Source: Ralstonia condita (lineage in GTDB: Bacteria > Pseudomonadota > Gammaproteobacteria > Burkholderiales > Burkholderiaceae). From it: 64,000 nt of DNA. How positions within the stretch are numbered: position 1 is the first letter of the stretch; the number at the start of each line of letters is the position of its first letter. Positions 9,168 to 19,955 of the stretch are shown piece after piece. Position numbers and translations under genes: made by a program. Where the stretch lies: NCBI RefSeq assembly GCF_958405655.1, contig NZ_CATYWO010000001.1, positions 434,001-498,000 on the forward strand. Reading direction: 5' to 3'. The notes beneath the pieces are model-generated. The model was not told where the DNA came from and did not search any database. It saw nothing but the letters and a program-made list of their open reading frames with translations.

Positions 9168-9695
9168 ATGAGCTTCAACAACGTCTCGCCGGGCAAGGAC
9201 ATCCCCAACGACTTCAACGTCATCATCGAGATCCCGGCGCAGAGCGACCCGGTCAAGTACGAAGCCGACAAGGAAACCGGCATGTTGCATGTCGACCGCT
9301 TCGTGGGCACCGGCATGCGCTATCCGGCCAACTACGGCTTCATCCCCCAGACGCTGTCGGGCGACGGCGATCCGGTGGACGTGCTGGTCGTGACGCCGTT
9401 CCCGCTGATCCACGGCTGTGTGGTGCGCTGCCGCGCGCTGGGCATGCTGAAGATGACGGACGAATCCGGCGTGGATGCCAAGCTGGTCGCCGTGCCGGTC
9501 AACAAGCTGAGCCCGGCCACCGCCCACATGACGGACCTGTCCGACGTCGGCCAGAACCTGCTGGACCAGATCAAGCACTTCTTCGAGCACTACAAGGCGC
9601 TGGAAGCCGGCAAGTGGGTCAAGGTCGAAGGCTGGGGCGGCATCGAAGAAGCCCATAAGGAAATCGTCGACGGCGTGGCCAACTATAAGAAGTAA
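9168..9695 (+). CDS. ppa: Inorganic pyrophosphatase (family I)
   Basis: Soluble family I pyrophosphatase of 175 residues, which hydrolyses pyrophosphate to phosphate and drives biosynthetic reactions. The protein has the signature region FVGTGMRYPANYGFIPQTL and the metal-binding motif DGDPVDVLVVTPFPL, with the further Asp and Lys residues of the active site conserved. The ATG is preceded by CCGGAG and gives the normal family length; an in-frame reading that begins near 8892 is a spurious extension. A terminator follows about 40 bp after the stop. Confidence 0.96.
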   Translation: MSFNNVSPGKDIPNDFNVIIEIPAQSDPVKYEADKETGMLHVDRFVGTGMRYPANYGFIPQTLSGDGDPVDVLVVTPFPLIHGCVVRCRALGMLKMTDESGVDAKLVAVPVNKLSPATAHMTDLSDVGQNLLDQIKHFFEHYKALEAGKWVKVEGWGGIEEAHKEIVDGVANYKK

Positions 9696-9732
9696 GCCAT
9701 TTGGCGATTTTGCCGTATGGTTTGTCCGAAAG

Positions 9733-9768
9733 ATCCCGGGCTCTGAATGGAGCGCCGGGATTTTTGTT
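9733..9768 (+). terminator. Rho-independent terminator after ppa
   Basis: ATCCCGG at 9733-9739 pairs with CCGGGAT at 9755-9761, with an inner GCTC/GAGC pair, followed by TTTTGTTTT. Confidence 0.85.
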
Positions 9769-9995
9769 TTGCGGGGAGCCATTGCCGTCACCCCGCAGTC
9801 CTGCAGCAACCCGCATCGCGGAGCCATTTGCGGGGAACGGGGGGCTGATTCGGCGTGTTCTTGCGACATGTTCCGTATTCGCGCCAGGCAGGTCAGGTAA
9901 TCCCGCGATACAGAGATTTAAGAAACACTCATTTGCCCGTCGGAAACGGCGCCTCTAGACTCTCCGTCAAGTTTGACTCCAACCCCGGTATTGCG
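9769..9995. other. Non-coding stretch between ppa terminator and a small secreted-protein gene
   Basis: Counting from the ppa stop, 300 bases carry no gene. Beyond the terminator I see no RNA gene, repeat or clear promoter here. Confidence 0.5.
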
Positions 9996-10181
9996 ATGTT
10001 GAACAAGACGGTAGTCGTTCCCGTGCTCTCCGCCGTGGCCATGGCCGCTTTCACCGTGTGGGCCCTGCTGGTTGGACCGCCAGATGCGGCACATGCTGGT
10101 GAGCGCGCCGTGGCATTGGCCAGCGGTCGTGCCGGTCAGACCGCTTGCCCCGTCGTCCAGCACAAGTCTGGCGATCAGTAA
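9996..10181 (+). CDS. Small hypothetical exported protein (61 aa)
   Basis: I do not recognise this protein. It begins with a short positive end and a hydrophobic stretch (VVVPVLSAVAMAAFTVWALL) that could be a signal peptide or a single membrane anchor, followed by about 35 residues rich in Ala and Gly with one Cys. No strong ribosome binding site precedes the ATG. A GCGTCCGC/GCGGACGC hairpin lies just after the stop (10192-10214). The gene is isolated between ppa and a convergent acyltransferase. It may be real, but support is limited to the hydrophobic start and the position in a gene-free stretch. Confidence 0.45.
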   Translation: MLNKTVVVPVLSAVAMAAFTVWALLVGPPDAAHAGERAVALASGRAGQTACPVVQHKSGDQ

Positions 10182-10245
10182 TCCTCATCTCGCGTCCGCC
10201 GTTCGTGCGGACGCTGTCTTATCCCACTTCGCAGTCCTGATTTCG

Positions 10246-11478
10246 CTAATCTGCTTCGGGTCGTTGCCGGAAGGGTGAGCGGTCAGTCAGTTCCTCCAGA
10301 TACGCTTCCATGCCAGCCGTCTCATGGTCCAGGAACCGGCCGACTGCATCGGCAAATGCCGGGTGCGCAAGCCAGTGTGCTGACAGGGTCGCCACCGGCT
10401 CGAAGCCCCGCGCCATCTTGTGCTCCCCCTGGGCGCCGCCCTCGAAGATGCGGATGCCATGCTCAATGCAGTAGGAGAGCGGCTGGTAGTACGCCGTCTC
10501 GAAATGCAGGCAGGGGTGATGTTCGATCGCGCCCCAGTAGCGGCCGTACATGACTGAGGCCTCGGGGCGCGCGTCAACCACCAGCAACGCGCTGGCAATA
10601 TCCCGGCCCTCGCGCGAGGCGATCACCAGCAGCAGGTTCTCCGGCATGGTCTGCCCGATCTGCTGGAAGAACGCCAGGTTCAGGTATGGCGACGAGTGGT
10701 GCTCGCGATAAGTGGCGCGGTAGCAGCGGTGGAAGAATCGCCAGTCAGCGTCAGTGGCCGCCGCGCCGGGCACGTGGCGGAAGGTGATGCCTGCGTCATG
10801 AACGCGACGGCGCTCGGCGCGGATGTTCTTGCGTTTCTTCTGTTCCAGCGCGGCAAGGAAATCATCGAAGCTGGCAAAGCCGGCATTGCACCAATGGAAC
10901 TGCACGCCTTGCCGCAGCAGCATGCCGGCCGCTCGCATCTGCTCCGCTTCGTCTGCCGTCGGAAACAGCACGTGGAGCGAGGAGAGTCCACTCCGCCGGG
11001 CGGCCGCCAGCAGGGTATCGAGCAGCGCTGCGCGCGCAACGGCCTCGCACGCCAGCAGCCGGGTCCCCTGCACCGGCGTGAACGGCACCGCCGAGAGCCA
11101 CTTGGGGTAGTACTCCAGCCCGTGCTGCGCATACGCGTTGGCCCACGCCCAGTCGAAGACGTATTCGCCATAGGAGTGGCCCTTCACATACAGCGGCACC
11201 GCTGCCGCCAGCATTTCGCCGTGGGGGGCGTCCTGCCATAGCGTCAGGTATTGCGGCGACCAGCCGGTGTCGGGCGACGCGCTACCGCTGGCGTGCAACG
11301 CATGCAGGAAGTCGAAGCGCAGGAATGGCGTCGCTTCGGCTTGGCGGGCGAGCAGGGCGTCCCATGCGTCACGGCCGATGTCGCGCAGATCGGTCACAAG
11401 CCGCATGCGATAATCAGGCAATTCGTGTCGCGAACCAGCGCGGCTTTCGGGCTCGGGAGCGAGGGGGCGTGAGGTCAT
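10246..11478 (-). CDS. GNAT/FemAB-like acyltransferase of the COG3146 (DUF482) family
   Basis: A 410-residue protein of the predicted N-acyltransferase family once called DUF482. Typical features are the PFLRFDFLHALHASGS segment near the N-terminus, the ALEQKKRKNIRAERRRV helix in the middle and GAQGEHKMARGFEPV near the end. Family members resemble FemAB-type aminoacyl or acyl transferases; no substrate is established. The ATG at 11478 was chosen because it lies before the conserved region. A longer reading to 11673 would run over the divergent nadE. The 55-bp gap to nadE must hold both promoters. Confidence 0.85.
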   Translation of the reverse strand: MTSRPLAPEPESRAGSRHELPDYRMRLVTDLRDIGRDAWDALLARQAEATPFLRFDFLHALHASGSASPDTGWSPQYLTLWQDAPHGEMLAAAVPLYVKGHSYGEYVFDWAWANAYAQHGLEYYPKWLSAVPFTPVQGTRLLACEAVARAALLDTLLAAARRSGLSSLHVLFPTADEAEQMRAAGMLLRQGVQFHWCNAGFASFDDFLAALEQKKRKNIRAERRRVHDAGITFRHVPGAAATDADWRFFHRCYRATYREHHSSPYLNLAFFQQIGQTMPENLLLVIASREGRDIASALLVVDARPEASVMYGRYWGAIEHHPCLHFETAYYQPLSYCIEHGIRIFEGGAQGEHKMARGFEPVATLSAHWLAHPAFADAVGRFLDHETAGMEAYLEELTDRSPFRQRPEAD

Positions 11479-11533
11479 GCCGCCGATTCTAATTCCAGCC
11501 CGGGCTCCCGCGCTTGCATCCCACATTGCCCCC

Positions 11534-13171
<1,638 letters not shown>

Positions 13172-13189
13172 GCAGTCACGCCCATTGCC

Positions 13190-13816
13190 ATGCTTGATTA
13201 CTACGCCAGGCGCGCGCCCGAATACGAGCGCATTTATGCGAAGCCGGAGCGGCAGGGCGATCTGGCGTGGCTCAAGGCGCGCGTGCGTGATCTCACGCGT
13301 GGGGCGCGCGTGCTGGATCTGGCGTGCGGCACCGGCTTCTGGACCGAAGCCATGACGGACGCGCGCAGCATCGTCGGCACCGATTACAACGACGCCGTGC
13401 TGCGCATTGCGCGCGGCAAGCGCATTGCCGGGGCATCCTTCGTCAGGGCCGACAACGATGCGCTGCCATTCCGGGCTGGCGATTTCGATGTGATGACAGC
13501 GGGTTGCTGGTGGTCGCACGTGCCGCTGCAGCGCCTGCGCGGGCACCTCGAAGGGTTGCACCGCGTGCTCGGGCCCAACGTGCGGGTTCTGTGGTTTGAT
13601 AATCAGTACGTGCCCGGATCCAGCACGCCGATTGCCTGCAGCGATCCGTACGGTAATACATGGCAGCGCCGCCTGTTGCATGACGGCAGCGAACACGATG
13701 TTCTGAAGAATTTTCCCGACGATCCGGCCCTGCTGCAGACGGTGGCCGGCATCGCCAGGGATGTGCGCGTCAACTGCCTCCAGTATTATTGGACGCTTGA
13801 ATACCTCACCAACTAA
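13190..13816 (+). CDS. Class I SAM-dependent methyltransferase
   Basis: A 208-residue protein with the Rossmann SAM-binding motif VLDLACGTGFWTE near residue 43, the acidic residue in VGTDYND and a later hydrophobic strand DFDVMTAGCWWSHVP. It resembles small ubiquinone/menaquinone-type or unassigned class I methyltransferases. The acceptor is unknown. It lies 18 bp after nadE and 14 bp before the PII gene, so it is probably co-transcribed with both. Confidence 0.85.
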   Translation: MLDYYARRAPEYERIYAKPERQGDLAWLKARVRDLTRGARVLDLACGTGFWTEAMTDARSIVGTDYNDAVLRIARGKRIAGASFVRADNDALPFRAGDFDVMTAGCWWSHVPLQRLRGHLEGLHRVLGPNVRVLWFDNQYVPGSSTPIACSDPYGNTWQRRLLHDGSEHDVLKNFPDDPALLQTVAGIARDVRVNCLQYYWTLEYLTN

Positions 13817-13830
13817 TCAGCGAGACACCC

Positions 13831-14169
13831 ATGAAACAGATCACCGCCATCATCAAGCCCTTCAAACTGGACGAAGTGCGCGAGTCGCTCGCCGACGTGG
13901 GGGTGACCGGCCTGACCGTCACCGAGGTCAAGGGTTTTGGCCGCCAGAAGGGCCATACCGAGCTCTACCGCGGCGCGGAATACGTGGTCGACTTCCTGCC
14001 GAAGATCAAGATTGAAGTCGTGGTGGCCGAAAGCCAGGTCGAAAACGTCATCGACACCATCGTCAAGGCCGCCAAGACTGGCAAGATCGGCGACGGCAAG
14101 ATCTTCGTCATGCCGGTGGAACAGGTGATCCGCATCCGCACCGGCGAGAAGGACGAAGCAGCAGTCTGA
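13831..14169 (+). CDS. glnB: Nitrogen regulatory PII protein
   Basis: A complete 112-residue PII protein, a trimeric sensor of 2-oxoglutarate, ATP/ADP and, through uridylylation, glutamine. The T-loop has the modifiable Tyr51 in ELYRGAEYVVDFLPK, and the C-terminal signature TGKIGDGKIFVMPVEQVIRIRTGE is intact. No ammonium transporter gene is adjacent, as would be usual for glnK, and the link to nadE favours glnB; the distinction is not certain from sequence alone. Cellular targets usually include glutamine synthetase control and the NtrB kinase. Confidence 0.93.
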   Translation: MKQITAIIKPFKLDEVRESLADVGVTGLTVTEVKGFGRQKGHTELYRGAEYVVDFLPKIKIEVVVAESQVENVIDTIVKAAKTGKIGDGKIFVMPVEQVIRIRTGEKDEAAV

Positions 14170-14183
14170 CCGGTGTTTTTCGT

Positions 14184-14205
14184 GACCGGCGCGCCCGCGC
14201 CGGTC
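14184..14205. repeat. Perfect 10-bp inverted repeat between convergent genes
   Basis: GACCGGCGCG at 14184-14193 pairs with CGCGCCGGTC at 14196-14205, with a two-base loop. It sits between the PII gene and the convergent TRIC gene and touches the stop of the latter. There is no T-run on either exit side, so a terminator role is only possible. Confidence 0.5.
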
Positions 14206-14827
14206 AGCGTGGCAGGGTGATGTTCCAGCGCAGCGTCACCAGCCGCCCGATCACGATGGCCAGCGTGGCAATCACCACGGACACGCTCGGCAGCAGATCC
14301 GTGAGCGTCAGCCCGACGTAGAGGAAGCATCCGACAAACGCGCAGGTTGCGTAGGGATGATTGTCCCGCAGCAGCATGGGCACCTCATTGCACACCACGT
14401 CACGCAGCAGGCCGCCAAAGGCCGCCGTGATGACCCCCATCATCACCGACACGAAGACCGGCATGCCGGCGTCCAGCGCCAGTTGCGTGCCGAGCACGCC
14501 AAACAGGCCCATGCCGACCGCATCCGCCACGATCAGCACGCGGTCAGACACGAGCTGGCTCACCAGCCGGATCACCCAGTTGGCAAACAGGCTCATGGCG
14601 AACAGGGCCAGCAGGTAATCCTGGTGCTCGACCCAATAGAAGGGGCGGCGATCCAGCAGCAGATCGCGCAGCGTGCCGCCGCCAAAGGCGGTCAGGAAGG
14701 CGACGATAAAGGCGCCGACGGCATCGAGCCGGCGTCGCTTTGCTTCGGCGAGTCCCGAGATGGCGAACGAGAAGACCGCGAGGATCTCCATCCAGTGCAT
14801 CACCAGCTGCAGGCGGGTTACGTGCAT
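14204..14827 (-). CDS. TRIC/UPF0126-family membrane protein (trimeric cation channel-like)
   Basis: A 207-residue membrane protein with seven hydrophobic segments and the duplicated family pattern: AFLTAFGGGTLRDLLLDRRPFYWV and VITAAFGGLLRDVVCNEVPMLL. The repeated GGG/L-RD signature marks the UPF0126 family, whose bacterial members are related to animal trimeric intracellular cation channels and may conduct potassium. Several ATGs lie close together at the start (14827 and 14803); the first is used here. It is convergent with the PII gene. Confidence 0.85.
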   Translation of the reverse strand: MHVTRLQLVMHWMEILAVFSFAISGLAEAKRRRLDAVGAFIVAFLTAFGGGTLRDLLLDRRPFYWVEHQDYLLALFAMSLFANWVIRLVSQLVSDRVLIVADAVGMGLFGVLGTQLALDAGMPVFVSVMMGVITAAFGGLLRDVVCNEVPMLLRDNHPYATCAFVGCFLYVGLTLTDLLPSVSVVIATLAIVIGRLVTLRWNITLPR

Positions 14828-14870
14828 GCGTTTGAGGTTCTTGTCATGGGAGGGAAGGGCGCGCCGCGTA

Positions 14871-15536
14871 TCAGGCGCCGTGCGGCTGGCGCAGCAGCAC
14901 CAGGACCGCGCCCGCGCCGCCTGCCGTGCTGCGCGGCTCGACAAAGGCGATCACTTCTTCCTTCTGTACCAGCCAGGAGCGCACCTTGCCCTTGAGGACC
15001 GGTGTCTTGTCAGGCGAGCCCAGCCCCTTGCCGTGGACCACGCGCACGCATCGGATGCCGCGCTGGACGGCACGGCGCAGGAAGGCGGCCAGCGCCTCGC
15101 GCGCTTCGTCCCGGCGCAGGCCGTGCAGGTCGATCTGGTCTTGGGTCGCCCATTCGCCACGACGCAGTTTCTTGAGCACGTCGGCGCCAATGCCGGGGCG
15201 GCGGTAGGACAGGGTCTCGTCGATTTCAAGCAGATTGTCGATGTCGAATTCGTCCGACAGCGAATCGCGGAGCACCGTCAGCTCTTCCGCGCGAGAGTGC
15301 ACGGGGTCGGGCGCGGGCGGGTTGCGCGGATGCTCGACACGCTTGCTCTGGCGCAGCGCGCTGACCTGTCCGATGCTGGCGCGGAACACGTTGGCTTCTT
15401 CTGCTGCCTTGCGTGCGGCCGCTTCGGCGCGCTGGCGCTCAGCCTCGCGCGCCTCGGTTTCATGCTTGAGCTGGTCGCGCAGCTTGGCCAGGTCGGTCAA
15501 ACCGAGCTTGTTGGCGGAGGTGGATGCGCGTTTCAT
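14871..15536 (-). CDS. Smr-domain protein
   Basis: A 221-residue protein with an N-terminal charged helical region (residues 1-60, predicted coiled coil, rich in Ala, Glu and Arg) and a C-terminal Smr domain starting at DLHGLRRDEAREAL, with the second motif VVHGKGLGSPDKTPVLK and the final AGGAGAVLVLL. Smr domains are often DNA or RNA nicking endonucleases, found alone or at the end of MutS2. The D-L-H-G and H-G-K-G motifs are intact here. It is read in the same direction as trxB, about 110 bp downstream of it, with a trxB terminator between. Confidence 0.9.
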   Translation of the reverse strand: MKRASTSANKLGLTDLAKLRDQLKHETEAREAERQRAEAAARKAAEEANVFRASIGQVSALRQSKRVEHPRNPPAPDPVHSRAEELTVLRDSLSDEFDIDNLLEIDETLSYRRPGIGADVLKKLRRGEWATQDQIDLHGLRRDEAREALAAFLRRAVQRGIRCVRVVHGKGLGSPDKTPVLKGKVRSWLVQKEEVIAFVEPRSTAGGAGAVLVLLRQPHGA

Positions 15537-15590
15537 GGCGAAGGGCGGATCAGGTGGAGCGTGGGTCGATTATACGAATGCGCTGCGCAA

Positions 15591-15621
15591 GACAAAACGG
15601 CCGATGGTTGCCCATCGGCCG
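15591..15621 (-). terminator. Rho-independent terminator of trxB
   Basis: On the minus strand CGGCCGATGG (15612-15621) pairs with CCATCGGCCG (15598-15607) around a four-base loop and is followed by TTTTGTC. Confidence 0.9.
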
Positions 15622-15645
15622 CTGCCTGAACCCCGGAGGACGGGC

Positions 15646-16602
15646 TTATTCGAGGCTTTCCAGATAGCGCTGGGCGTCCAGCGCGGCCATGCAGCCCGTG
15701 CCGGCGCTGGTGATGGCCTGGCGGTAGATGTGGTCCTGCACATCGCCCGCGGCGAACACGCCGGGGATATTGGTGGCCGTGGCCATGCCATCCAGGCCGC
15801 TCTTCGTGCGGATATAGCCCGTGTCATTCATGTCGAGCTGGCCACGGAAGATGTCGGTGTTCGGCTTGTGGCCGATGGCGATGAATACGCCCGCCACCTT
15901 GATCTCTTCGGTCTTGCCTTCGTTCTCGTGTGTGCCCTTCAGGCGGGCGCCCGTCACGCCGGAGTCATCGCCCAGGATCTCGTCGAGGACCATGTTGGTC
16001 TTGAGCTCGATCTTGCCCTTCTTCTCCTGCTCGTGCAGGCGGTCGATGAGGATCGGCTCGGCACGGAACTTGTCGCGGCGGTGGATGAGCGTGACCTTGC
16101 TGGCGATGTTAGCCAGGTACAGCGCCTCTTCCACGGCGGTGTTGCCGCCGCCGACCACGGCGACTTCCTGGCCCTTGTAGAAGAAACCGTCGCAGGTTGC
16201 GCAGGCAGACACGCCACGGCCGGCGAAGGTCTCTTCCGACGGCAGGCCCAGGTATTGGGCCGAGGCGCCGGTGGAGACGATCAGCGCGTCGCAGGTGTAC
16301 TCGCCGGAATCACCGATCAGGCGGATCGGCTTTTCATTCAGGTGCGCGGTGTGGATGTGGTCGAACAGCACTTCGGTCTTGAAGCGCTCGGCGTGCTCGA
16401 GGAAGCGCTGCATCAACTCGGGCCCTTGCAGGTGTTCCTTGTCGGCAGGCCAGTTTTCCACGTCGGTGGTGGTCATGAGCTGCCCGCCCTGGGCCAGGCC
16501 AGTGATCAGTACGGGGTTCAGGTTGGCCCGGGCGGCGTAGATGGCGGCTGTGTAGCCAGCGGGGCCGGAGCCGAGAATCAGCACTTTTGCGTGTTTTGCC
16601 AT
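15646..16602 (-). CDS. trxB: Thioredoxin reductase
   Basis: Low-molecular-weight NADPH-dependent thioredoxin reductase of 318 residues, which keeps thioredoxin reduced in the cytoplasm. Visible are the FAD motif GSGPAGYTAAIYAARA near residue 11, the redox pair in SACATCDGFFYKG near 136, the NADPH motif VGGGNTAVEEALYLA near 153, and the C-terminal FAD motif GVFAAGDVQDHIYRQA. Length and motifs are normal. A TATAAT box on the minus strand lies about 90 bp upstream and a terminator follows the stop, so the gene is probably transcribed alone. Confidence 0.96.
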   Translation of the reverse strand: MAKHAKVLILGSGPAGYTAAIYAARANLNPVLITGLAQGGQLMTTTDVENWPADKEHLQGPELMQRFLEHAERFKTEVLFDHIHTAHLNEKPIRLIGDSGEYTCDALIVSTGASAQYLGLPSEETFAGRGVSACATCDGFFYKGQEVAVVGGGNTAVEEALYLANIASKVTLIHRRDKFRAEPILIDRLHEQEKKGKIELKTNMVLDEILGDDSGVTGARLKGTHENEGKTEEIKVAGVFIAIGHKPNTDIFRGQLDMNDTGYIRTKSGLDGMATATNIPGVFAAGDVQDHIYRQAITSAGTGCMAALDAQRYLESLE

Positions 16603-16689
16603 GATGCGTTCGGTAGGTGCGCGGCGCGTGGGGTGGAACGGCCGCCGCGCAGGGTCGGTAAGGCCGGGAAGATGCGGGTGACGGGCGTC

Positions 16690-16695
16690 ATTATA
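16690..16695 (-). promoter_or_regulatory. Likely -10 box of trxB
   Basis: The minus strand reads TATAAT about 90 bp before the trxB start. No good -35 box was found at the expected spacing. Confidence 0.45.
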
Positions 16696-16828
16696 AAGTG
16701 GCCCCCCCTCATCCGCCCGGTTGTAAATTCCAATGGCAGTGATAGGGCCGCGTTACAATCCCTCGCATCGCATGAATGCTGTCCCAAGCCGTTTGGCCCG
16801 CGCGCCGAGCGGCGCACCCGTCTCCCGC

Positions 16829-19174
16829 ATGGCTCGAGCTTCCACCCCTCCGACGACCCGTACCGACCCCGCAGCACTGCCATCCCGTATCGGACGGCTG
16901 CTGGGCGAAGTCCGCTGGTTCCTGTTGCTCGCGGTGACCATCGCTTTCCTGACTGTTTTGCTCTCCTACAACAAGGCCGACCCCGGGTGGTCTCATGCCA
17001 GTCAGGTGGACGATGTCCGTAATCTGGGCGGGCGCGTCGGTGCGTGGCTGGCCGATGTGCTGTTGTTTGTCTTTGGCGCATCCGCCTACTGGTGGGCGGT
17101 GCTGTTGCTGCGCCGCGTCTGGCGCGGCTGGCGTGAACTCATGTCGGACGAGCGCGTGCCGCGCGCGACCATGCCGCGCGTCGACGCCAGCGTCACATGG
17201 CTCGGCTTCGCACTGATCCTTGCCTCGAGCATGGGTCTGGAAGCCATCCGGATGTACACCTTGCACATGAAGCTGCCGCGTGCGCCGGGCGGCGTGCTCG
17301 GCGACCTGATCGGCGGGGCCATGCAGCACGCGCTGGGCTTTACCGGCGGCACGCTGGCGCTGCTGTTTGCGTTCCTCGTCGGGCTGTCGCTGTTTTTTCA
17401 TTTTTCATGGCTGAATCTCGCAGAGCAGATCGGCGCCGGCGTCGAGATGCTGTTCGTCGGCTTCAAGACGCGCCGCGAGAACAAGCAGGACCGTGCCATT
17501 GGTGAGGTAGCCAAGGTCGAGCGTGAAGAGGTGGTCGAAACCCGCCGCGTGCGCATTGAAGAAGCGCCGCCCGTGCAGATCGTGCGTCCGACCGCCGTGG
17601 TCAAGAGCGAGCGCGTGGAGCGCGAGAAGCAGCAGCCGCTGTTTGTCGACATCCACGATTCCGACCTGCCGCCGCTGGCGCTGCTCGACCCGATTCCGCC
17701 GGTGGTGGAAACCGTGAGCGCCGAGACGCTGGAATTCACCTCGCGCCTGATCGAGAAGAAGCTCAAGGATTTCGGCGTGGAAGTGCAGGTGGTGGCGGCC
17801 TATCCGGGACCGGTCATCACGCGCTACGAAATTGAGCCTGCCACGGGCGTAAAGGGCAGCCAGATCGTCAACCTCGCCAAGGACCTGGCGCGTTCGCTGT
17901 CGCTGGTGTCGATCCGCGTGGTGGAGACGATTCCGGGCAAGAACTACATGGGCTTGGAGCTGCCGAACCCGAAGCGTCAGGCGGTGCGCCTGTCGGAGAT
18001 TCTCGGCTCGCAGGTCTACAACGAGAGCGCATCGCAGCTCACGCTGGCACTGGGCAAGGACATCGCCGGCAAGCCGGTGGTGGCCGACTTGGCCAAGATG
18101 CCGCACTGCATGGTGGCCGGCACCACGGGTTCCGGTAAGTCGGTCGGCATCAATGCGATGATCCTGTCGCTGCTGTACAAGGCCAAGGCCGATGCGGTGC
18201 GCCTGATCCTGATCGACCCGAAGATGCTGGAGCTGAGCATCTACGAAGGCATTCCGCACCTGCTGTGCCCGGTCGTTACCGATATGCGCCAGGCGGGCCA
18301 CGCGCTCAACTGGGCCGTGGGCGAGATGGAGCGCCGCTACAAGCTCATGAGCAAGATGGGCGTGCGCAACCTGGCCGGCTTCAACAAGAAGATCGAAGAA
18401 GCTGCGGCGCGTGAAGAGAAGATTCCCAACCCGTTCAGCCTGACGCCAGATGCGCCGGAGCCGCTCGACAAGCTGCCGATGATCGTCATCGTGATCGACG
18501 AACTGGCCGACCTGATGATGGTGGTCGGCAAAAAGGTCGAAGAGTTGATCGCGCGGATTGCGCAGAAGGCGCGTGCCGCCGGCATCCACCTGGTGCTGGC
18601 AACGCAGCGTCCGTCGGTGGATGTGATTACGGGCCTGATCAAGGCCAACGTGCCGACGCGGATTGCGTTCCAGGTCAGCAGCAAGATCGACTCGCGCACC
18701 ATCCTGGACCAGCAGGGCGCCGAAGCGCTGCTGGGCATGGGCGACATGCTGTATCTGGCGCCCGGCACGGGCTTGCCGGTGCGCGTGCACGGCGCGTTCG
18801 TGTCAGACGAGGAAGTCCACCGCATCGTCGATAACCTCAAATCGCAGGGCGAGCCGAACTACATCGAGGGCATTCTCGAAGGCGGCGTGGCCGATGGCGA
18901 GGGCGGCGGCGATGGTTTTGGCGGCGGCGCGGGACTTGTCGGTGCGGGCGGTGGCGAGGCCGATCCGCTGTACGACCAGGCCGTCGACGTGGTGCTCAAG
19001 AATCGCCGCGCGTCGATCTCGCTGGTGCAGCGTCACCTGCGCATCGGTTACAACCGTGCCGCACGCCTGCTCGAGGACATGGAAAAGGCGGGGCTCGTGT
19101 CCGCCATGTCAGGCAACGGCAACCGCGAAATCCTGGCGCCCAACCGCAACGGCAACGTCGTCGAAGAGGAATGA
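16829..19174 (+). CDS. ftsK: DNA translocase FtsK
   Basis: FtsK pumps chromosome ends through the closing septum and activates dimer resolution. The 781-residue protein has four N-terminal membrane helices (about residues 30-190), a charged linker, the alpha/beta motor with Walker A AGTTGSGKSVGINAM and Walker B MIVIVIDELADLMM, and a C-terminal gamma winged helix (RRASISLVQRHLRIGYNRAARLLEDME) that would read KOPS sequences. The start is uncertain: in-frame ATGs also occur at 16733 and 16772, none with a clear ribosome binding site. A TTACAAT box lies just before 16772, so 16829 leaves a normal leader. Length matches a short FtsK paralogue. Confidence 0.93.
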   Translation: MARASTPPTTRTDPAALPSRIGRLLGEVRWFLLLAVTIAFLTVLLSYNKADPGWSHASQVDDVRNLGGRVGAWLADVLLFVFGASAYWWAVLLLRRVWRGWRELMSDERVPRATMPRVDASVTWLGFALILASSMGLEAIRMYTLHMKLPRAPGGVLGDLIGGAMQHALGFTGGTLALLFAFLVGLSLFFHFSWLNLAEQIGAGVEMLFVGFKTRRENKQDRAIGEVAKVEREEVVETRRVRIEEAPPVQIVRPTAVVKSERVEREKQQPLFVDIHDSDLPPLALLDPIPPVVETVSAETLEFTSRLIEKKLKDFGVEVQVVAAYPGPVITRYEIEPATGVKGSQIVNLAKDLARSLSLVSIRVVETIPGKNYMGLELPNPKRQAVRLSEILGSQVYNESASQLTLALGKDIAGKPVVADLAKMPHCMVAGTTGSGKSVGINAMILSLLYKAKADAVRLILIDPKMLELSIYEGIPHLLCPVVTDMRQAGHALNWAVGEMERRYKLMSKMGVRNLAGFNKKIEEAAAREEKIPNPFSLTPDAPEPLDKLPMIVIVIDELADLMMVVGKKVEELIARIAQKARAAGIHLVLATQRPSVDVITGLIKANVPTRIAFQVSSKIDSRTILDQQGAEALLGMGDMLYLAPGTGLPVRVHGAFVSDEEVHRIVDNLKSQGEPNYIEGILEGGVADGEGGGDGFGGGAGLVGAGGGEADPLYDQAVDVVLKNRRASISLVQRHLRIGYNRAARLLEDMEKAGLVSAMSGNGNREILAPNRNGNVVEEE

Positions 19175-19272
19175 CGCTGCCCGCATTTGCAGTTACATCG
19201 CGTTACCGCGCGGACGGAATGTTCGGGCGCGGCCGGCCACTAACAACAAGATCAACTGAAACCGGGATTCCT

Positions 19273-19920
19273 ATGTTTGTGTTGAAAGCACGTCACCTGA
19301 TGGCCGCCGGGCTGGTTTCGCTGGCGGCATGGTCCGCCGGCGCCTATGCGGGCGCGGTCGAACAGCTCAACGCCTTCGTGAGCAACGTCAGCACGGCGCG
19401 CGGCGAGTTCGTGCAGCGGCAAGTGACGGGCGGCACCAACGGCAGCCCGCTGCGCGTGGCCGGGACGTCCAATGGCGATTTCGTCTTCTCGCGCCCGGGC
19501 CGCTTTGTCTGGCGCTATGTGAAGCCGTACGAGCAGCAGCTCTCGGCCGACGGCCAGATGCTCTACATCTTCGACAAGGACCTCAACCAGATCACGGAGC
19601 GCAAGCTTGATGCGTCGCTGGGTTCCAGCCCCGCCGCCATCCTGTTCGGCAGCAACGATCTGGCGAAGAACTTCACGCTCAAGGAAGGTGGTACCAAGGA
19701 CGGCATCGACTGGGCCGAACTTACCCCCAAGGCGAAGGACACCCAGTTCGAGCGCATCGCCATCGGCTTTCGCAGCGGCGAGCTGCAGGCGATGGAGTTG
19801 CGTGACGCCTTCGGGAATACCACACTGCTGACGTTCTCGAACATCCAGAAGAATCCGCAACTGCCGGCCAACGTGTTCCGCTTCGTGCCGCCCAAGGGGG
19901 CCGACGTCATCAAGCCGTAA
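19273..19920 (+). CDS. lolA: Outer-membrane lipoprotein carrier protein
   Basis: LolA carries lipoproteins across the periplasm from the LolCDE complex to LolB. The 215-residue protein has a signal peptide ending near AWSAGAYA, followed by a domain with the family features ARGEFVQRQV, FVFSRPGRFVWRYVKPYEQ and the C-terminal LLTFSNIQKNPQLPANVFRFVPPKGADV. The ATG at 19273 was chosen because it begins the signal peptide. It lies about 100 bp after ftsK on the same strand and 35 bp before a lipoprotein gene. Confidence 0.93.
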   Translation: MFVLKARHLMAAGLVSLAAWSAGAYAGAVEQLNAFVSNVSTARGEFVQRQVTGGTNGSPLRVAGTSNGDFVFSRPGRFVWRYVKPYEQQLSADGQMLYIFDKDLNQITERKLDASLGSSPAAILFGSNDLAKNFTLKEGGTKDGIDWAELTPKAKDTQFERIAIGFRSGELQAMELRDAFGNTTLLTFSNIQKNPQLPANVFRFVPPKGADVIKP

Positions 19921-19955
19921 CGCGCTGCAGCCGGTTTTCGACAAGGAGACCGACC